DNA of 12,303 nucleotides from an uncultured Clostridia bacterium (GTDB lineage Bacteria; Bacillota; Clostridia; Christensenellales; Borkfalkiaceae). How positions within the stretch are numbered: the stretch's first letter is position 1; every line of letters begins with the position of its first letter. Positions 6,207 to 12,303 of the stretch are shown piece by piece. The position numbers and the translations under genes were made by a program. The DNA lies in the NCBI GenBank assembly GCA_947629225.1, contig CANRCY010000029.1, forward strand, positions 1 through 12,303. Direction: 5' to 3'. The notes below the pieces were generated by a model. That model was not told where the DNA came from and did not search any database. It saw nothing but the letters and a program-made list of their open reading frames with translations.

Positions 6207-6428
6207 ATGGAGAAGTTCGGCATCTTCGAGCTTTTGGATGCACTCTCGGCGCTCTCGGCAGAGAACGCTCCGCCCGAGAAGTCGACCGCGGAGACGGGCG
6301 ATAAAGCGTTCGATCCCCCCGTCTACGGCGGGGATGAGCCGCACAAGGCGAGCGGAAAGGAATCGGACGCGCTCTCGGGCTTCCTCGCGCGGCACGACGC
6401 GATGGCGCGGAAGGCGGAGAAAAAGTAG
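6207..6428 (+). CDS. Small protein of unknown function
   Basis: A 73-residue protein, the only intact plus-strand gene in the window. It starts MEKFGIFELLDALSALSA, an amphipathic helix of about 18 residues. A Pro-, Gly- and charge-rich middle with DPPVYGGD (about 36-43) follows, then a second helical segment SGFLARHDAMARKAEKK at the C-terminus. A near-ideal GAGGTGA ribosome binding site lies 6 nt before the ATG, which is the main reason for calling it real. No transmembrane segment, signal peptide or cysteines are seen. It is divergent from the lipoprotein gene and its stop is 3 bp from the stop of the convergent hydrolase gene, leaving no room for a terminator between them. I do not recognise the family. 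Confidence 0.75.
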   Translation: MEKFGIFELLDALSALSAENAPPEKSTAETGDKAFDPPVYGGDEPHKASGKESDALSGFLARHDAMARKAEKK

Positions 6429-6431
6429 ACC

Positions 6432-7268
6432 TTATTCGGCTTTGAGCGCGAACCCGTGCTGTTTGAGCCACGAGACAGCCAGATCGAACCAGACGGCAAG
6501 ATGGGAGATCTCGCCCGCGCGCGCTTCGCTCCCCTCCACTTCGAGGTTTGCGACGCTCGTGCCGTGCCGACCCTTTTCGAAGAGGTGCAGTTCGAAGGGC
6601 ACCCCCGCTTTTCTGCATGCCGCGGCATAGAGCAGACTGCTCTCGACGGGCACGCAATCGTCCTCCGTCGTGTGCCAGAGAAAGGCGGGCGGGCAGTTTT
6701 TCGTGACACGGGTCTCGAGAGAGAGCGCTTTTCTCAGCGCGGGGTCCCCTCCCGAAATGCGGCGCATGGTCCCCTCTTCGCCGAATTCCCCGCCCGAAAC
6801 GACGGGGTAGGTGAGGAGCACGGCGTCGGGGCGGACAAGCCTCTCGCCGAGAAGTTGTTTGATGTGCTCGTCGCCGTACAGGGTGGCGAGCATGCCCGCA
6901 AGATGTCCGCCGGCGGAAAAGCCGAGGGCGGCGACGTGGGCGGGGTCGACGCTGTATTTTTGGGCGTTTTCGCGGATAAAGCACATCGCCATCGCCGCCT
7001 CGACGAGGGGAACGGGATAGGCGGTCTTTACCGTGTAGCGGAGCACGAACGCGGAATAGCCCTCGTGCAAAAAACGGAGCGCCACGGGCTCCTGTTCGCG
7101 GTCGGAACAGTATTCGTAGCCGCCGCCCGGGATCACGAGCATGGCGGGGCGCACTTTTTTCGCAAGGTCCCCCCTCTGTTCGCGGCAATATACGGTGAGA
7201 TATCCGCCCCCGTTTCCGCGGCGGGGGACGGAATAATGTTCGTACAGATCGATCGTTTCGTAGATCAT
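6432..7268 (-). CDS. Alpha/beta hydrolase (esterase/lipase-like, BD-FAE/acetyl xylan esterase type)
   Basis: A 278-residue cytoplasmic serine hydrolase. The oxyanion-hole region is VIPGGGYEYCSDRE (45-58). The nucleophile elbow is GFSAGGHLA (116-124), with Ser118. The acid is likely Asp203 or Asp204 in HTTEDDCVPVE, and the base is His235 in EKGRHGTS, so the triad appears complete. Similar proteins are annotated as carboxylesterases, acetyl xylan esterases or feruloyl esterases acting on esterified plant sugars. The actual substrate cannot be read from the sequence, and without a signal peptide it would act on imported compounds. I chose the ATG at 7268-7266, preceded by AGGGAG; the frame is open 16 codons upstream but crosses the rpsI terminator. 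It follows that terminator with no clear promoter of its own, so expression may rely on read-through. Confidence 0.9.
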   Translation of the reverse strand: MIYETIDLYEHYSVPRRGNGGGYLTVYCREQRGDLAKKVRPAMLVIPGGGYEYCSDREQEPVALRFLHEGYSAFVLRYTVKTAYPVPLVEAAMAMCFIRENAQKYSVDPAHVAALGFSAGGHLAGMLATLYGDEHIKQLLGERLVRPDAVLLTYPVVSGGEFGEEGTMRRISGGDPALRKALSLETRVTKNCPPAFLWHTTEDDCVPVESSLLYAAACRKAGVPFELHLFEKGRHGTSVANLEVEGSEARAGEISHLAVWFDLAVSWLKQHGFALKAE

Positions 7269-7300
7269 TTTTTTCTCCCTGTCATGCGATTTTCGGAATA

Positions 7301-7327
7301 AAAAGAAGGGGTACAATGCTGTACCCC
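7301..7327 (-). terminator. Terminator of the rplM-rpsI operon
   Basis: GGGGTAC (7308-7314) pairs with GTACCCC (7321-7327); an extra A-T pair gives 8 bp and a 4-nt loop. On the minus strand it is followed by TTCTTTTTATT. It begins 9 bp after the rpsI stop. Confidence 0.88.
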
Positions 7328-7336
7328 GTGATTTTT

Positions 7337-7750
7337 TTATCTCTTCGAGAACTGCGGCGCGCGGCGTGCCTTTTTGAGACCGTACTTCTTTCTCTCCTTG
7401 ACTCTGGGGTCGCGGGTGAGGAAGCCTGCCTTTTTCAAAGCGGGACGGGTTTCGGGTTCCGCCTGCAAAAGCGCCCGCGAAATCCCTAAACGGATCGCGC
7501 CTGCCTGACCCGTGTAACCGCCGCCGACGACGTTCACATGAATGTCGTATTTCCCCTCTGCGCCGATCTCGGCAAGGGGCTGTTTGACGATAAACTGCGT
7601 GGTCCCGAGCGGGAAGTAATCTTCGAGCGCGCGGTCGTTGATGATGATTTCTCCGCTGCCGGAGGGAATGAGACGGACACGGGCGACCGCTTTCTTTCTG
7701 CGGCCCGTTCCCCAGTATTGCAATTTTTTCTTTACCGTTGCTTTCGCCAT
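7337..7750 (-). CDS. rpsI: 30S ribosomal protein S9
   Basis: A 137-residue ribosomal protein of normal length. S9 sits in the head of the small subunit, and its C-terminal tail reaches the P-site tRNA. Seen here: the N-terminal YWGTGRRKKAVARVRL signature, GGGYTGQAGAIRLGISRAL in the middle, the basic RDPRVKERKKYGLKKARR segment, and the invariant C-terminal SKR. AGGGGTGAGG precedes the ATG at 7750-7748. It follows rplM by 16 bp, the standard rplM-rpsI operon, and is closed by a terminator. Confidence 0.99.
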   Translation of the reverse strand: MAKATVKKKLQYWGTGRRKKAVARVRLIPSGSGEIIINDRALEDYFPLGTTQFIVKQPLAEIGAEGKYDIHVNVVGGGYTGQAGAIRLGISRALLQAEPETRPALKKAGFLTRDPRVKERKKYGLKKARRAPQFSKR

Positions 7751-7766
7751 GTCAATACCTCACCCC

Positions 7767-8198
7767 TTAAAATAATTTCAGCTCTTCGGGTCTCTGCGCC
7801 TGATGGTTGTGCTGGGCGCCCTTATAGACCCTGAGCTTTTTGATCATCGCCCTGCCGAGGGAGTTCTTCGGGAGCATTCCCTTGACCGCTTCGTAAACGG
7901 CAAGATCGCTGTGCTCTGCCATGAGCTTTCCGTATGCGATCTCCTTTAAGCCGCCGATATAACCCGTGTGATAGCGGTAATACTTGTTCTCGAGCTTTTT
8001 GCCCGTGAGAACGGCTTTATCGCTGTTGACAATGATCACGAAATCGCCCGTATCTACGTTGGGAGTGAAGGTGGGCTTGTTTTTGCCGCGCAAGATCGAG
8101 GCAACCTTGGAAGCCAATCTTCCGAGCGGAATGCCTGTCGCGTCAACGACGTACCACTTTCTTTCAACCGTCTGAGCGTTTGCCATATAGGTCTTCAT
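7767..8198 (-). CDS. rplM: 50S ribosomal protein L13
   Basis: A 143-residue ribosomal protein of normal length, an early-assembling component of the large subunit. Family blocks are present: WYVVDATGIPLGRLAS near the start, LRGKNKPTFTPNVDTGDFVI, KYYRHTGY-like KYYRYHTGYIGG, and the C-terminal VKGMLPKNSLGR with QAQRPEELKLF. The ATG at 8198-8196 is preceded by AAGGAG; a frame-open ATG seven codons upstream is less likely because it lies ahead of that site. It is the first gene of the rplM-rpsI operon, with a clear promoter and a structured leader upstream that may mediate autoregulation. Confidence 0.99.
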   Translation of the reverse strand: MKTYMANAQTVERKWYVVDATGIPLGRLASKVASILRGKNKPTFTPNVDTGDFVIIVNSDKAVLTGKKLENKYYRYHTGYIGGLKEIAYGKLMAEHSDLAVYEAVKGMLPKNSLGRAMIKKLRVYKGAQHNHQAQRPEELKLF

Positions 8199-8273
8199 AA
8201 TTCGTACTCCTTGTTCCATGCCACTTGCTGTGAGCCGTAATCTCGGTAAAAACGGGGCGCTTTGCCGATTTAC
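8199..8273 (-). ncRNA. Candidate L13 leader in the rplM 5' untranslated region
   Basis: The roughly 75-nt leader between the predicted transcription start and rplM can fold. GGTAAA near its 5' end pairs with TTTACC about 25 nt later, enclosing a CGGCAAAGCGCCCCG loop region, and further short complementarities (ACGGCTC, GTGGC) follow before the ribosome binding site. Bacillota carry a described cis-regulatory L13 leader at this place. Assignment here rests on position and a by-eye stem, not on a covariance-model match. Confidence 0.5.
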
Positions 8274-8279
8274 CTCTTC

Positions 8280-8308
8280 ATTATAAGCAATCGGGGGGGT
8301 ATCGTCAA
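8280..8308 (-). promoter_or_regulatory. Strong vegetative-type promoter of rplM-rpsI
   Basis: On the minus strand, TTGACG (8308-8303) and TATAAT (8285-8280) are separated by 17 bp, the spacer containing a run of seven C. Upstream of the -35 lies very A/T-rich DNA (about 8320-8365) with A and T tracts that could act as an UP element. Confidence 0.88.
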
Positions 8309-8475
8309 GCTGTTTTGAGTTGCGATTTTAAGATTTTTTCGGAAAAAACAAAAATTTTTTTACGAAACAGCGGCGGCGAAATGCATGTGCGCAGTCCGCG
8401 AAAGAAAGTCCGCCGCTTCATGCCGAGCCGCGGACCGTTCCGATCGTCATGTCGCCCCGCGTGTCCCGCCTTACG

Positions 8476-8549
8476 CGTCATTCCGAGCCGTGCAAGAAAA
8501 AACGAAGTCCGAACGGCGGCTCTCCGAGGGAATCTTGCTACGTCCAAGC
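8476..8549. repeat. Dispersed CGTCATTCCGAGCC repeat, copy 2
   Basis: A 74-bp copy starting CGTCATTCCGAGCCGTGCAA and ending CGTCCAAGC. It is in direct orientation with copy 3, 99 bp start to start, and with copy 1 at 2604. GAGCCG can pair with CGGCTC inside it. It lacks the 20-bp CCGAACCCGAACGCAACAAG tail found after copies 1 and 3. Confidence 0.88.
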
Positions 8550-8574
8550 GCTATCAAAACTAAACCAAAACGAG

Positions 8575-8676
8575 CGTCATTCCGAGCCGTGCAAGAAAGA
8601 ACGAAGTCCGAATAGTAACTCTCCGAGGGAATCTTGCTACGTCCAAGCGCGTTCTACCGAACCCGAACGCAACAAG
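8575..8676. repeat. Dispersed CGTCATTCCGAGCC repeat, copy 3
   Basis: A 74-bp core (8575-8648) plus the conserved tail CCGAACCCGAACGCAACAAG (8657-8676), so its boundaries match copy 1. Inside the core, the arm pairing with GAGCCG has changed to TAACTC-like sequence, so the internal stem is not preserved in this copy. Confidence 0.88.
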
Positions 8677-8847
8677 ATGCCTTCGCGGATTGGCAAAGCG
8701 GACTTCGTAAATACATCACGGCTACTTCGCACTTCGTGCTCGTGCCGCGCTTAGAGAAACAGAACGGCGCGCGGGGCAGCATGACGCGGGCGGGACAGCA
8801 TGACGCGCAGGGGTGCTTGCGGAAGCACACGTTCCTTATACGCCTTT

Positions 8848-9417
8848 TTACTTCATGGGGGGCAGGGTTTTGATCACCCGCGCGGGGTTTCCGACCGCGA
8901 CCGAATTGGAAAGAATATCGTGCACGACCACGCTTCCCGCGCCAATAACGACGTTATCGCCGATCCTCACCCCGGGGAGGACCCGTACGCCGCCGCCGAA
9001 CCATACGTCGCTTCCCACGACGATCGGCTTTGCAAATTCGAGTTGCGCGCGGCGCACGTCGGCTTCGAGCGGGTGCCCCGCCGTGTAAAACCCGCACTGC
9101 GGCGCGATGAACACGTTGTCGCCGAAGATGAGCTTGTTGGTATCGAGGAACATGCAGTCGTGGTTGGCGTAAAAATTTTCGCCCACTTCGGTGTTGTAGC
9201 CGTAATCGAACCAGACGTTGCTCTCGATGTTGAAATTTTCGCCGCACTTGCCGAGAATGGAGCGCATGATCGCCTTGCGCTCTTCCACGTTGTCGCGGGG
9301 GGTGCGGTTATAGAGCTCGCACTTTCGTTTGCAAGCGGCAAGCTCGCCCATAAGCTCCTCGTCGACGCGGTAGAGCTCCCCCGCCTGTAATTTTTGCTTT
9401 GCGGTACGTTCTTTCAT
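8848..9417 (-). CDS. Maltose/galactoside-type sugar O-acetyltransferase
   Basis: A 189-residue left-handed beta-helix acetyltransferase of the Maa/LacA family, normal length, which transfers acetyl from acetyl-CoA to a sugar hydroxyl in the cytoplasm; it functions as a trimer in characterised members. The N-terminal Mac domain (about 4-58) begins with AKQKLQAGELYRVDEEL. Hexapeptide repeats follow (GENFYANHDCMFLD, FGDNVFIAP, VRIGDNVVIGAGSVV). The catalytic His115 is in YTAGHP, with Asn85 in ANHD, and the C-terminus ends VAVGNPARVIK. AGGAAA precedes the ATG at 9417-9415. It starts 36 bp after the alaS stop on the same strand with no terminator seen between, so it may be co-transcribed with alaS. 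The natural substrate is unknown. Confidence 0.95.
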   Translation of the reverse strand: MKERTAKQKLQAGELYRVDEELMGELAACKRKCELYNRTPRDNVEERKAIMRSILGKCGENFNIESNVWFDYGYNTEVGENFYANHDCMFLDTNKLIFGDNVFIAPQCGFYTAGHPLEADVRRAQLEFAKPIVVGSDVWFGGGVRVLPGVRIGDNVVIGAGSVVVHDILSNSVAVGNPARVIKTLPPMK

Positions 9418-9453
9418 ATTCTGTTTCCTATCTATAAATCAAGATTTTGTGAC

Positions 9454-11244
9454 TTACTCCAAAACCGCTTTGATCCTGCGGACGCCCGCGGAGGAGGATT
9501 GCTCTTTCTGGATATGGAAATGCCCCAAAACGCCCGTGTGCTCCACATGGGGTCCGCCGCACATCTCCTTGGAAAATTCGCCGATCGAGTACGTTTTGAC
9601 GACTTCGCCGTACTTGCTGTCGAACACGCCGACGAAGTGTTCCGCACGCGCCTCTTCGAGGCTCATCTCCTTGTAGACGACGGGAAGGTCTTCCTCGATC
9701 TTTTCGTTGACGAGGTCCTCGACCGCCTTGATCTCCTCGGGCGTCATGGCGCGCTCGAAATTGAAGTCGAACCGCATGCGCTCGTCGGTGATGTTGCTCC
9801 CCTTCTGGTTGCAGTCGGGAGAGAGCACCGCTTTGAGCGCGGCGTTGAGAAGGTGGGTCGCCGTATGGTATTTGACTGCCATTTCGGAGTGGCTTTCGAG
9901 CCCGCCCTTTGCCTCGCCCTTTGCGAGCACGCGGCTCTTTTCCTGATGTTCCTTAAACGCCTCGTTAAAGCCGTTTTCATCGACCGTAAGCCCTTTTTCC
10001 GCCGCAAGCTCCTCGGTGAGTTCGAGCGGGAAGCCGTAGGTATCATAAAGGCGGAACGCCGCCTTGCCGCCGATGACCGTTTCGGGCACATAGCTCGGGT
10101 TACTCTTTGCCATGAACTCGTTCTTGCGGGCAAGCCCCGTGACGCATTTTTCGAACTCCTTCATGCCCGTGACGAGCATCGTCTCGAAGCGGTCGGTTTC
10201 CTTTTTGATCTCGTCGAGAATGAATTCCTCTTTCTCTTTGAGGAGAGGATATGCCTCGTCGTACACCTCTTCGATGTAAATTTTCGCAACGGAGAGCAAT
10301 GCGTCCGAGGAGACGTCGAGCTGGCGGCAATAGCGGATCGCGCGGCGCATGATCCTGCGCAGGATATAGCCCGCGCCCGTGTTGGAGGGCAGAACGCCCG
10401 TGCTGTCGCCGATGAGCATGACCGTCGTGCGGATATGGTCGGCGATGATCCGCATCGCCCGCTGCGCCTCGCCGCCGTCGTCGTATTTTTTGCCCGAAGC
10501 GCGCTCGAGCTCCGAGATGACCCCCGTGAAGAGGTCGGTCTTGTACGCATCGTGCAGACCGTTCAAAAATAGGAGCATACGGTCGAACCCGAAGCCCGTA
10601 TCCACATAACCCTGTTCGAGTTTTTTGTACTGCATGTAAACGTCGTTGCCGATCTCCACATAGTCGTCGGGGAAGACGGGATTCTCTTTTTCCGCGTCGA
10701 GGGGATAGAACCACTCGTTATCGGGACCGCAGGGAGTTCCCACAGTGCCTTCGAGTTCCCACCAATTATCCTCTTTTGGCAGATAAAAGACATGTTCGGG
10801 TTTTATTCCGAGAGAAATGACGAGCTGCGCCGTTTCGTCGTCGCGGGGGGCGGAAGCGTTGCCCTCGAACACGGTCGTGCAGAGCTTGTCCTTGTCGAGA
10901 CCGAATACGTCCGTGAGAATTTCGAACGTCCAAGCCGTTTTTTCTTTTTTGAAGTAGTCGCCGAGCGACCAATTCCCCATCATTTCGAAGAATGTGAAGT
11001 GGGAGGGGTCGCCGACGGAGTCGATGTCGACGGTGCGCATACACCCCTGCACGTTGCAGAGGCGTTTTCCCGCGGGGTGCGGTTTGCCCAAAAGGTAGGG
11101 CATGAGGGGCTGCATGCCAGCCACATTGAACATGACGCCCGTCGTTCCGTCGCCGATGAGGGACACCGCGCCGATGTCGACGTGCCCCTTGCTCTTATAA
11201 AAGTCGAGCCATTTTTGCCTGAGTTCCTTTGCCGTGATCTTCAT
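9454..11244 (-). CDS. alaS: Alanine--tRNA ligase, short form lacking the C-terminal domain
   Basis: A 596-residue class II synthetase that charges tRNA-Ala. The catalytic core is recognisable: the N-terminal ELRQKWLDFYKSKGH, FFEMMGNWSLGDYFK (motif 2 region), GFGFDRMLLFLNG (motif 3) and NTGAGYILRRIMRRAIRY leading into the tRNA-recognition part. The editing domain keeps its zinc-type ligands H460 and H464 (HTATH) and C562 and H566 (CGGPH). The protein ends at SSSAGVRRIKAVLE, precisely where the usual 870-880-residue enzyme continues into the coiled coil and DHHA1 (C-Ala) domain. The stop is clean, with no sign of a frameshifted remainder in the 36 bp before the next gene. Short AlaRS forms are known in several bacterial groups. 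AAGGA precedes the ATG. No T-box is visible upstream. Confidence 0.96.
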   Translation of the reverse strand: MKITAKELRQKWLDFYKSKGHVDIGAVSLIGDGTTGVMFNVAGMQPLMPYLLGKPHPAGKRLCNVQGCMRTVDIDSVGDPSHFTFFEMMGNWSLGDYFKKEKTAWTFEILTDVFGLDKDKLCTTVFEGNASAPRDDETAQLVISLGIKPEHVFYLPKEDNWWELEGTVGTPCGPDNEWFYPLDAEKENPVFPDDYVEIGNDVYMQYKKLEQGYVDTGFGFDRMLLFLNGLHDAYKTDLFTGVISELERASGKKYDDGGEAQRAMRIIADHIRTTVMLIGDSTGVLPSNTGAGYILRRIMRRAIRYCRQLDVSSDALLSVAKIYIEEVYDEAYPLLKEKEEFILDEIKKETDRFETMLVTGMKEFEKCVTGLARKNEFMAKSNPSYVPETVIGGKAAFRLYDTYGFPLELTEELAAEKGLTVDENGFNEAFKEHQEKSRVLAKGEAKGGLESHSEMAVKYHTATHLLNAALKAVLSPDCNQKGSNITDERMRFDFNFERAMTPEEIKAVEDLVNEKIEEDLPVVYKEMSLEEARAEHFVGVFDSKYGEVVKTYSIGEFSKEMCGGPHVEHTGVLGHFHIQKEQSSSAGVRRIKAVLE

Positions 11245-11290
11245 GATTGATATCCTTGATTTTGTTTTGTTATTGATGGTTTTTTCCTTG

Positions 11291-11341
11291 GCGCCCCCTG
11301 TGGGGGAGCTGTCGAGGCGTTAGCCGAGACTGAGGGGTTTT
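11291..11341. repeat. 51-bp GCGCCCCCTGTGGGGG repeat, copy A
   Basis: It starts GCGCCCCCTGTGGGGGAGCT, continues with GTCGAGGCGTTAGCCGAGAC and ends TGAGGGGTTTT. It is identical over 51 bp to 11363-11413 and contains a CCCCC-TGT-GGGGG hairpin. On the minus strand its frame reads as the often-mispredicted TPQSRLTPRQLPHRGR peptide, an artefact of this repeat. Confidence 0.93.
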
Positions 11342-11362
11342 CCGAGAGCAGGAAAATCCTCT

Positions 11363-11413
11363 GCGCCCCCTGTGGGGGAGCTGTCGAGGCGTTAGCCGAG
11401 ACTGAGGGGTTTT
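11363..11413. repeat. 51-bp GCGCCCCCTGTGGGGG repeat, copy B
   Basis: Identical to copy A, in direct orientation with a 72-bp period; the 21 bp between the copies (11342-11362) are not repeated elsewhere in the window. Exact identity suggests recent duplication or homogenisation. Confidence 0.93.
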
Positions 11414-11494
11414 AAGAAAGCTTGTATAAACCCTTTCCCCCTCGCTTCGCTCGGGTACTTTCCCTTTTAGGGACAGCAAGTGTTTATCTCGGCT

Positions 11495-11517
11495 CCCCTT
11501 GCAGGGACAGCAAGGGG
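11495..11517. repeat. CCCCTTGC hairpin abutting the cysS stop
   Basis: CCCCTTGC (11495-11502) and GCAAGGGG (11510-11517) form a perfect 8-bp stem with a 7-nt loop, ending 1 bp before the cysS stop codon. A decayed relative, CCCTTTTAGGGACAGCAAG (about 11462-11480), lies just beyond. There is no T run on the minus strand, so it is probably an intergenic repeat, although it could slow transcription after cysS. Confidence 0.7.
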
Positions 11518-11518
11518 G

Positions 11519-12303
11519 TCAAATCTTGCTCAAAGCGTAACCGTCTTTGGAATCTTTGACGGCGTAGCCCATTTGCTTCAACCATTCGCGCAATTCATCC
11601 GACTTTGCCCAATCCTTTGCAAGACGGGCAGCCCACCGCTCCTCGGCGAGCCGTTTCACCTCTTCGGGCGCGTCCTCTTTGGGCGCGTACTTTGCGAGAT
11701 ACTCCTTCGCGTCCCTCTTGAACAGCCCCAAAAGCGCATACGTTGCGCGGATTTGGTTGGTCATTCTGCGCGCCGTCGGGTCGTTTTCCCCCAAATAACG
11801 CGATACGTCCTTAAAATAACCGTATAGATCGGAGAGCGCAAGGGCGGTGTTGAAGTCGTCGCTCATCGCCTCGTCGAACTTTTTGTCGATCTCGGGGAAG
11901 AGCCCCTTCTCTTCGGGAAACGCCTCTTCCGCTTTGGCGATCAGCGTGTAAAAGCGCACAAGATGCCCCTCGGCGTTCGGAAAGAGGTCGTCGGTGATGT
12001 TCACGTCGCCGCGGTAACCTGTGGAGAGCAGGGCGAATTTGATCGCCTCGTTGCTGTATTTTGCGAGCAGGTCTTCGAGCAGAAGGCTGTTGCCGAGCGA
12101 CTTGCTCATCTTTTGCCCGTTTACCTTAATGAGCCCATTGTGCGTCCAATATTTTGCGAACCGTTTGCCCGTTAAAGCCTCCGTCTGCGCGATTTCGTTT
12201 TCGTGGTGGGGAAAGATGAGGTCCCTGCCGCCGCCGTGGATGTCGATCTGATCGCCGAATGCGGCGCGGTTCATTGCCGCGCACTCGATGTGCCAGCCCG
12301 GGC
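11519..12303 (-). CDS. cysS: Cysteine--tRNA ligase, C-terminal part
   Basis: 260 residues and the stop codon are inside the window; the first half, about 200 residues, lies beyond the right edge. The class I synthetase charges tRNA-Cys. Visible are PGWHIEC, with the zinc-ligand Cys (residue 7 of the fragment), and the zinc ligands His32 and Glu36 in FPHHENE, matching the spacing of the known Cys/His/Glu zinc site. KMSKSLGN provides the ATP-binding signature. The DALR-type anticodon-binding region and a conserved C-terminal end, DSKDGYALSKI, follow. The stop TGA (11521-11519) directly abuts a repeat hairpin. It is upstream of alaS on the same strand, but 274 bp of repeats separate them, so co-transcription is uncertain. 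Confidence 0.98.
   Translation of the reverse strand, partial: PGWHIECAAMNRAAFGDQIDIHGGGRDLIFPHHENEIAQTEALTGKRFAKYWTHNGLIKVNGQKMSKSLGNSLLLEDLLAKYSNEAIKFALLSTGYRGDVNITDDLFPNAEGHLVRFYTLIAKAEEAFPEEKGLFPEIDKKFDEAMSDDFNTALALSDLYGYFKDVSRYLGENDPTARRMTNQIRATYALLGLFKRDAKEYLAKYAPKEDAPEEVKRLAEERWAARLAKDWAKSDELREWLKQMGYAVKDSKDGYALSKI

Larger units (their letters stand above)
8309..8847. other. Repeat-rich intergenic region between the acetyltransferase and rplM
   Basis: About 540 bp without a believable gene. From low to high coordinates it holds the A/T-rich upstream region of the rplM promoter, a GC-rich stretch of no clear nature (8380-8470), two copies of the CGTCATTCCGAGCC repeat, and two 16-bp units GGGRCAGCATGACGCG (8773-8788 and 8792-8807). 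A small GTGCTT-GCGG-AAGCAC hairpin (8813-8828) lies 20 bp after the acetyltransferase stop. That hairpin lacks a T run, so it is at best a weak terminator. Confidence 0.75.

Noticed and set aside
8476..8648. CRISPR array
   Set aside because: Only two long (74-bp) imperfect units with one 25-bp gap, no further repeats and no cas genes.
8449..8754. Plus-strand frame with repeated HSEPCKK...SPRESCYVQA peptide
   Set aside because: It is the translation of the two copies of the intergenic repeat; no ribosome binding site, and the same repeat exists at 2604 without this frame.
9394..10572. 392-codon plus-strand open frame
   Set aside because: Antisense to alaS, whose protein is unmistakable.
11270..11479. 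Minus-strand frame with repeated TPQSRLTPRQLPHRGR peptide
   Set aside because: It is the translation of the identical 51-bp repeats; such peptides are a common misprediction.
11245..11518. T-box riboswitch upstream of alaS
   Set aside because: The region is occupied by repeats, and I see neither a T-box sequence nor a specifier stem with a terminator before the alaS start.

Overview
The window looks like chromosomal sequence from a GC-rich, low-GC-type-ancestry Gram-positive bacterium, most likely an uncultured gut-type member of Clostridia (Bacillota). This is inferred from strong AGGAGG-type ribosome binding sites, the rplM-rpsI operon with a leader, the Clostridia-type OB-fold SSB, a ComF gene, a lipobox lipoprotein, and intergenic repeat families typical of such genomes. 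I cannot name a genus. No phage, IS, CRISPR, toxin-antitoxin or biosynthetic cluster is visible. It is mostly housekeeping sequence with repeat-rich spacers, and I found no convincing previously undescribed multi-gene system.

Nearly everything is on the minus strand. Reading in transcription direction (high to low coordinates): cysS (3' part only), a 274-bp repeat-filled spacer, alaS (a short AlaRS ending after the editing domain), a maltose/galactoside-type O-acetyltransferase, and a 540-bp repeat-rich spacer. Then come a clear sigma-70-type promoter with a candidate L13 leader, rplM, rpsI, a terminator, and an alpha/beta hydrolase. A small plus-strand gene of unknown function (6207-6428) converges on the hydrolase and diverges from the next minus-strand gene. 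That gene encodes a large lipoprotein with a second, C-terminal membrane anchor. A double zinc-ribbon protein with a very acidic tail follows, with its own promoter and terminator. After another repeat-rich spacer of about 600 bp comes a two-gene unit of an XRE regulator and comF, preceded by two matching inverted repeats that look like an autoregulatory operator. Then a plus-strand gene remnant with an intact terminator, a secreted polysaccharide deacetylase, and the start of an ssb-like gene.

Functionally the window mixes translation (cysS, alaS, rplM, rpsI), cell envelope (deacetylase, lipoprotein, possibly the hydrolase), and DNA handling (SSB-like protein, ComF). The best leads are the XRE-comF operator pair, the missing C-terminal domain of AlaRS, the doubly anchored lipoprotein, the acidic zinc-ribbon protein, the truncated plus-strand gene, and the several families of dispersed repeats filling the spacers.
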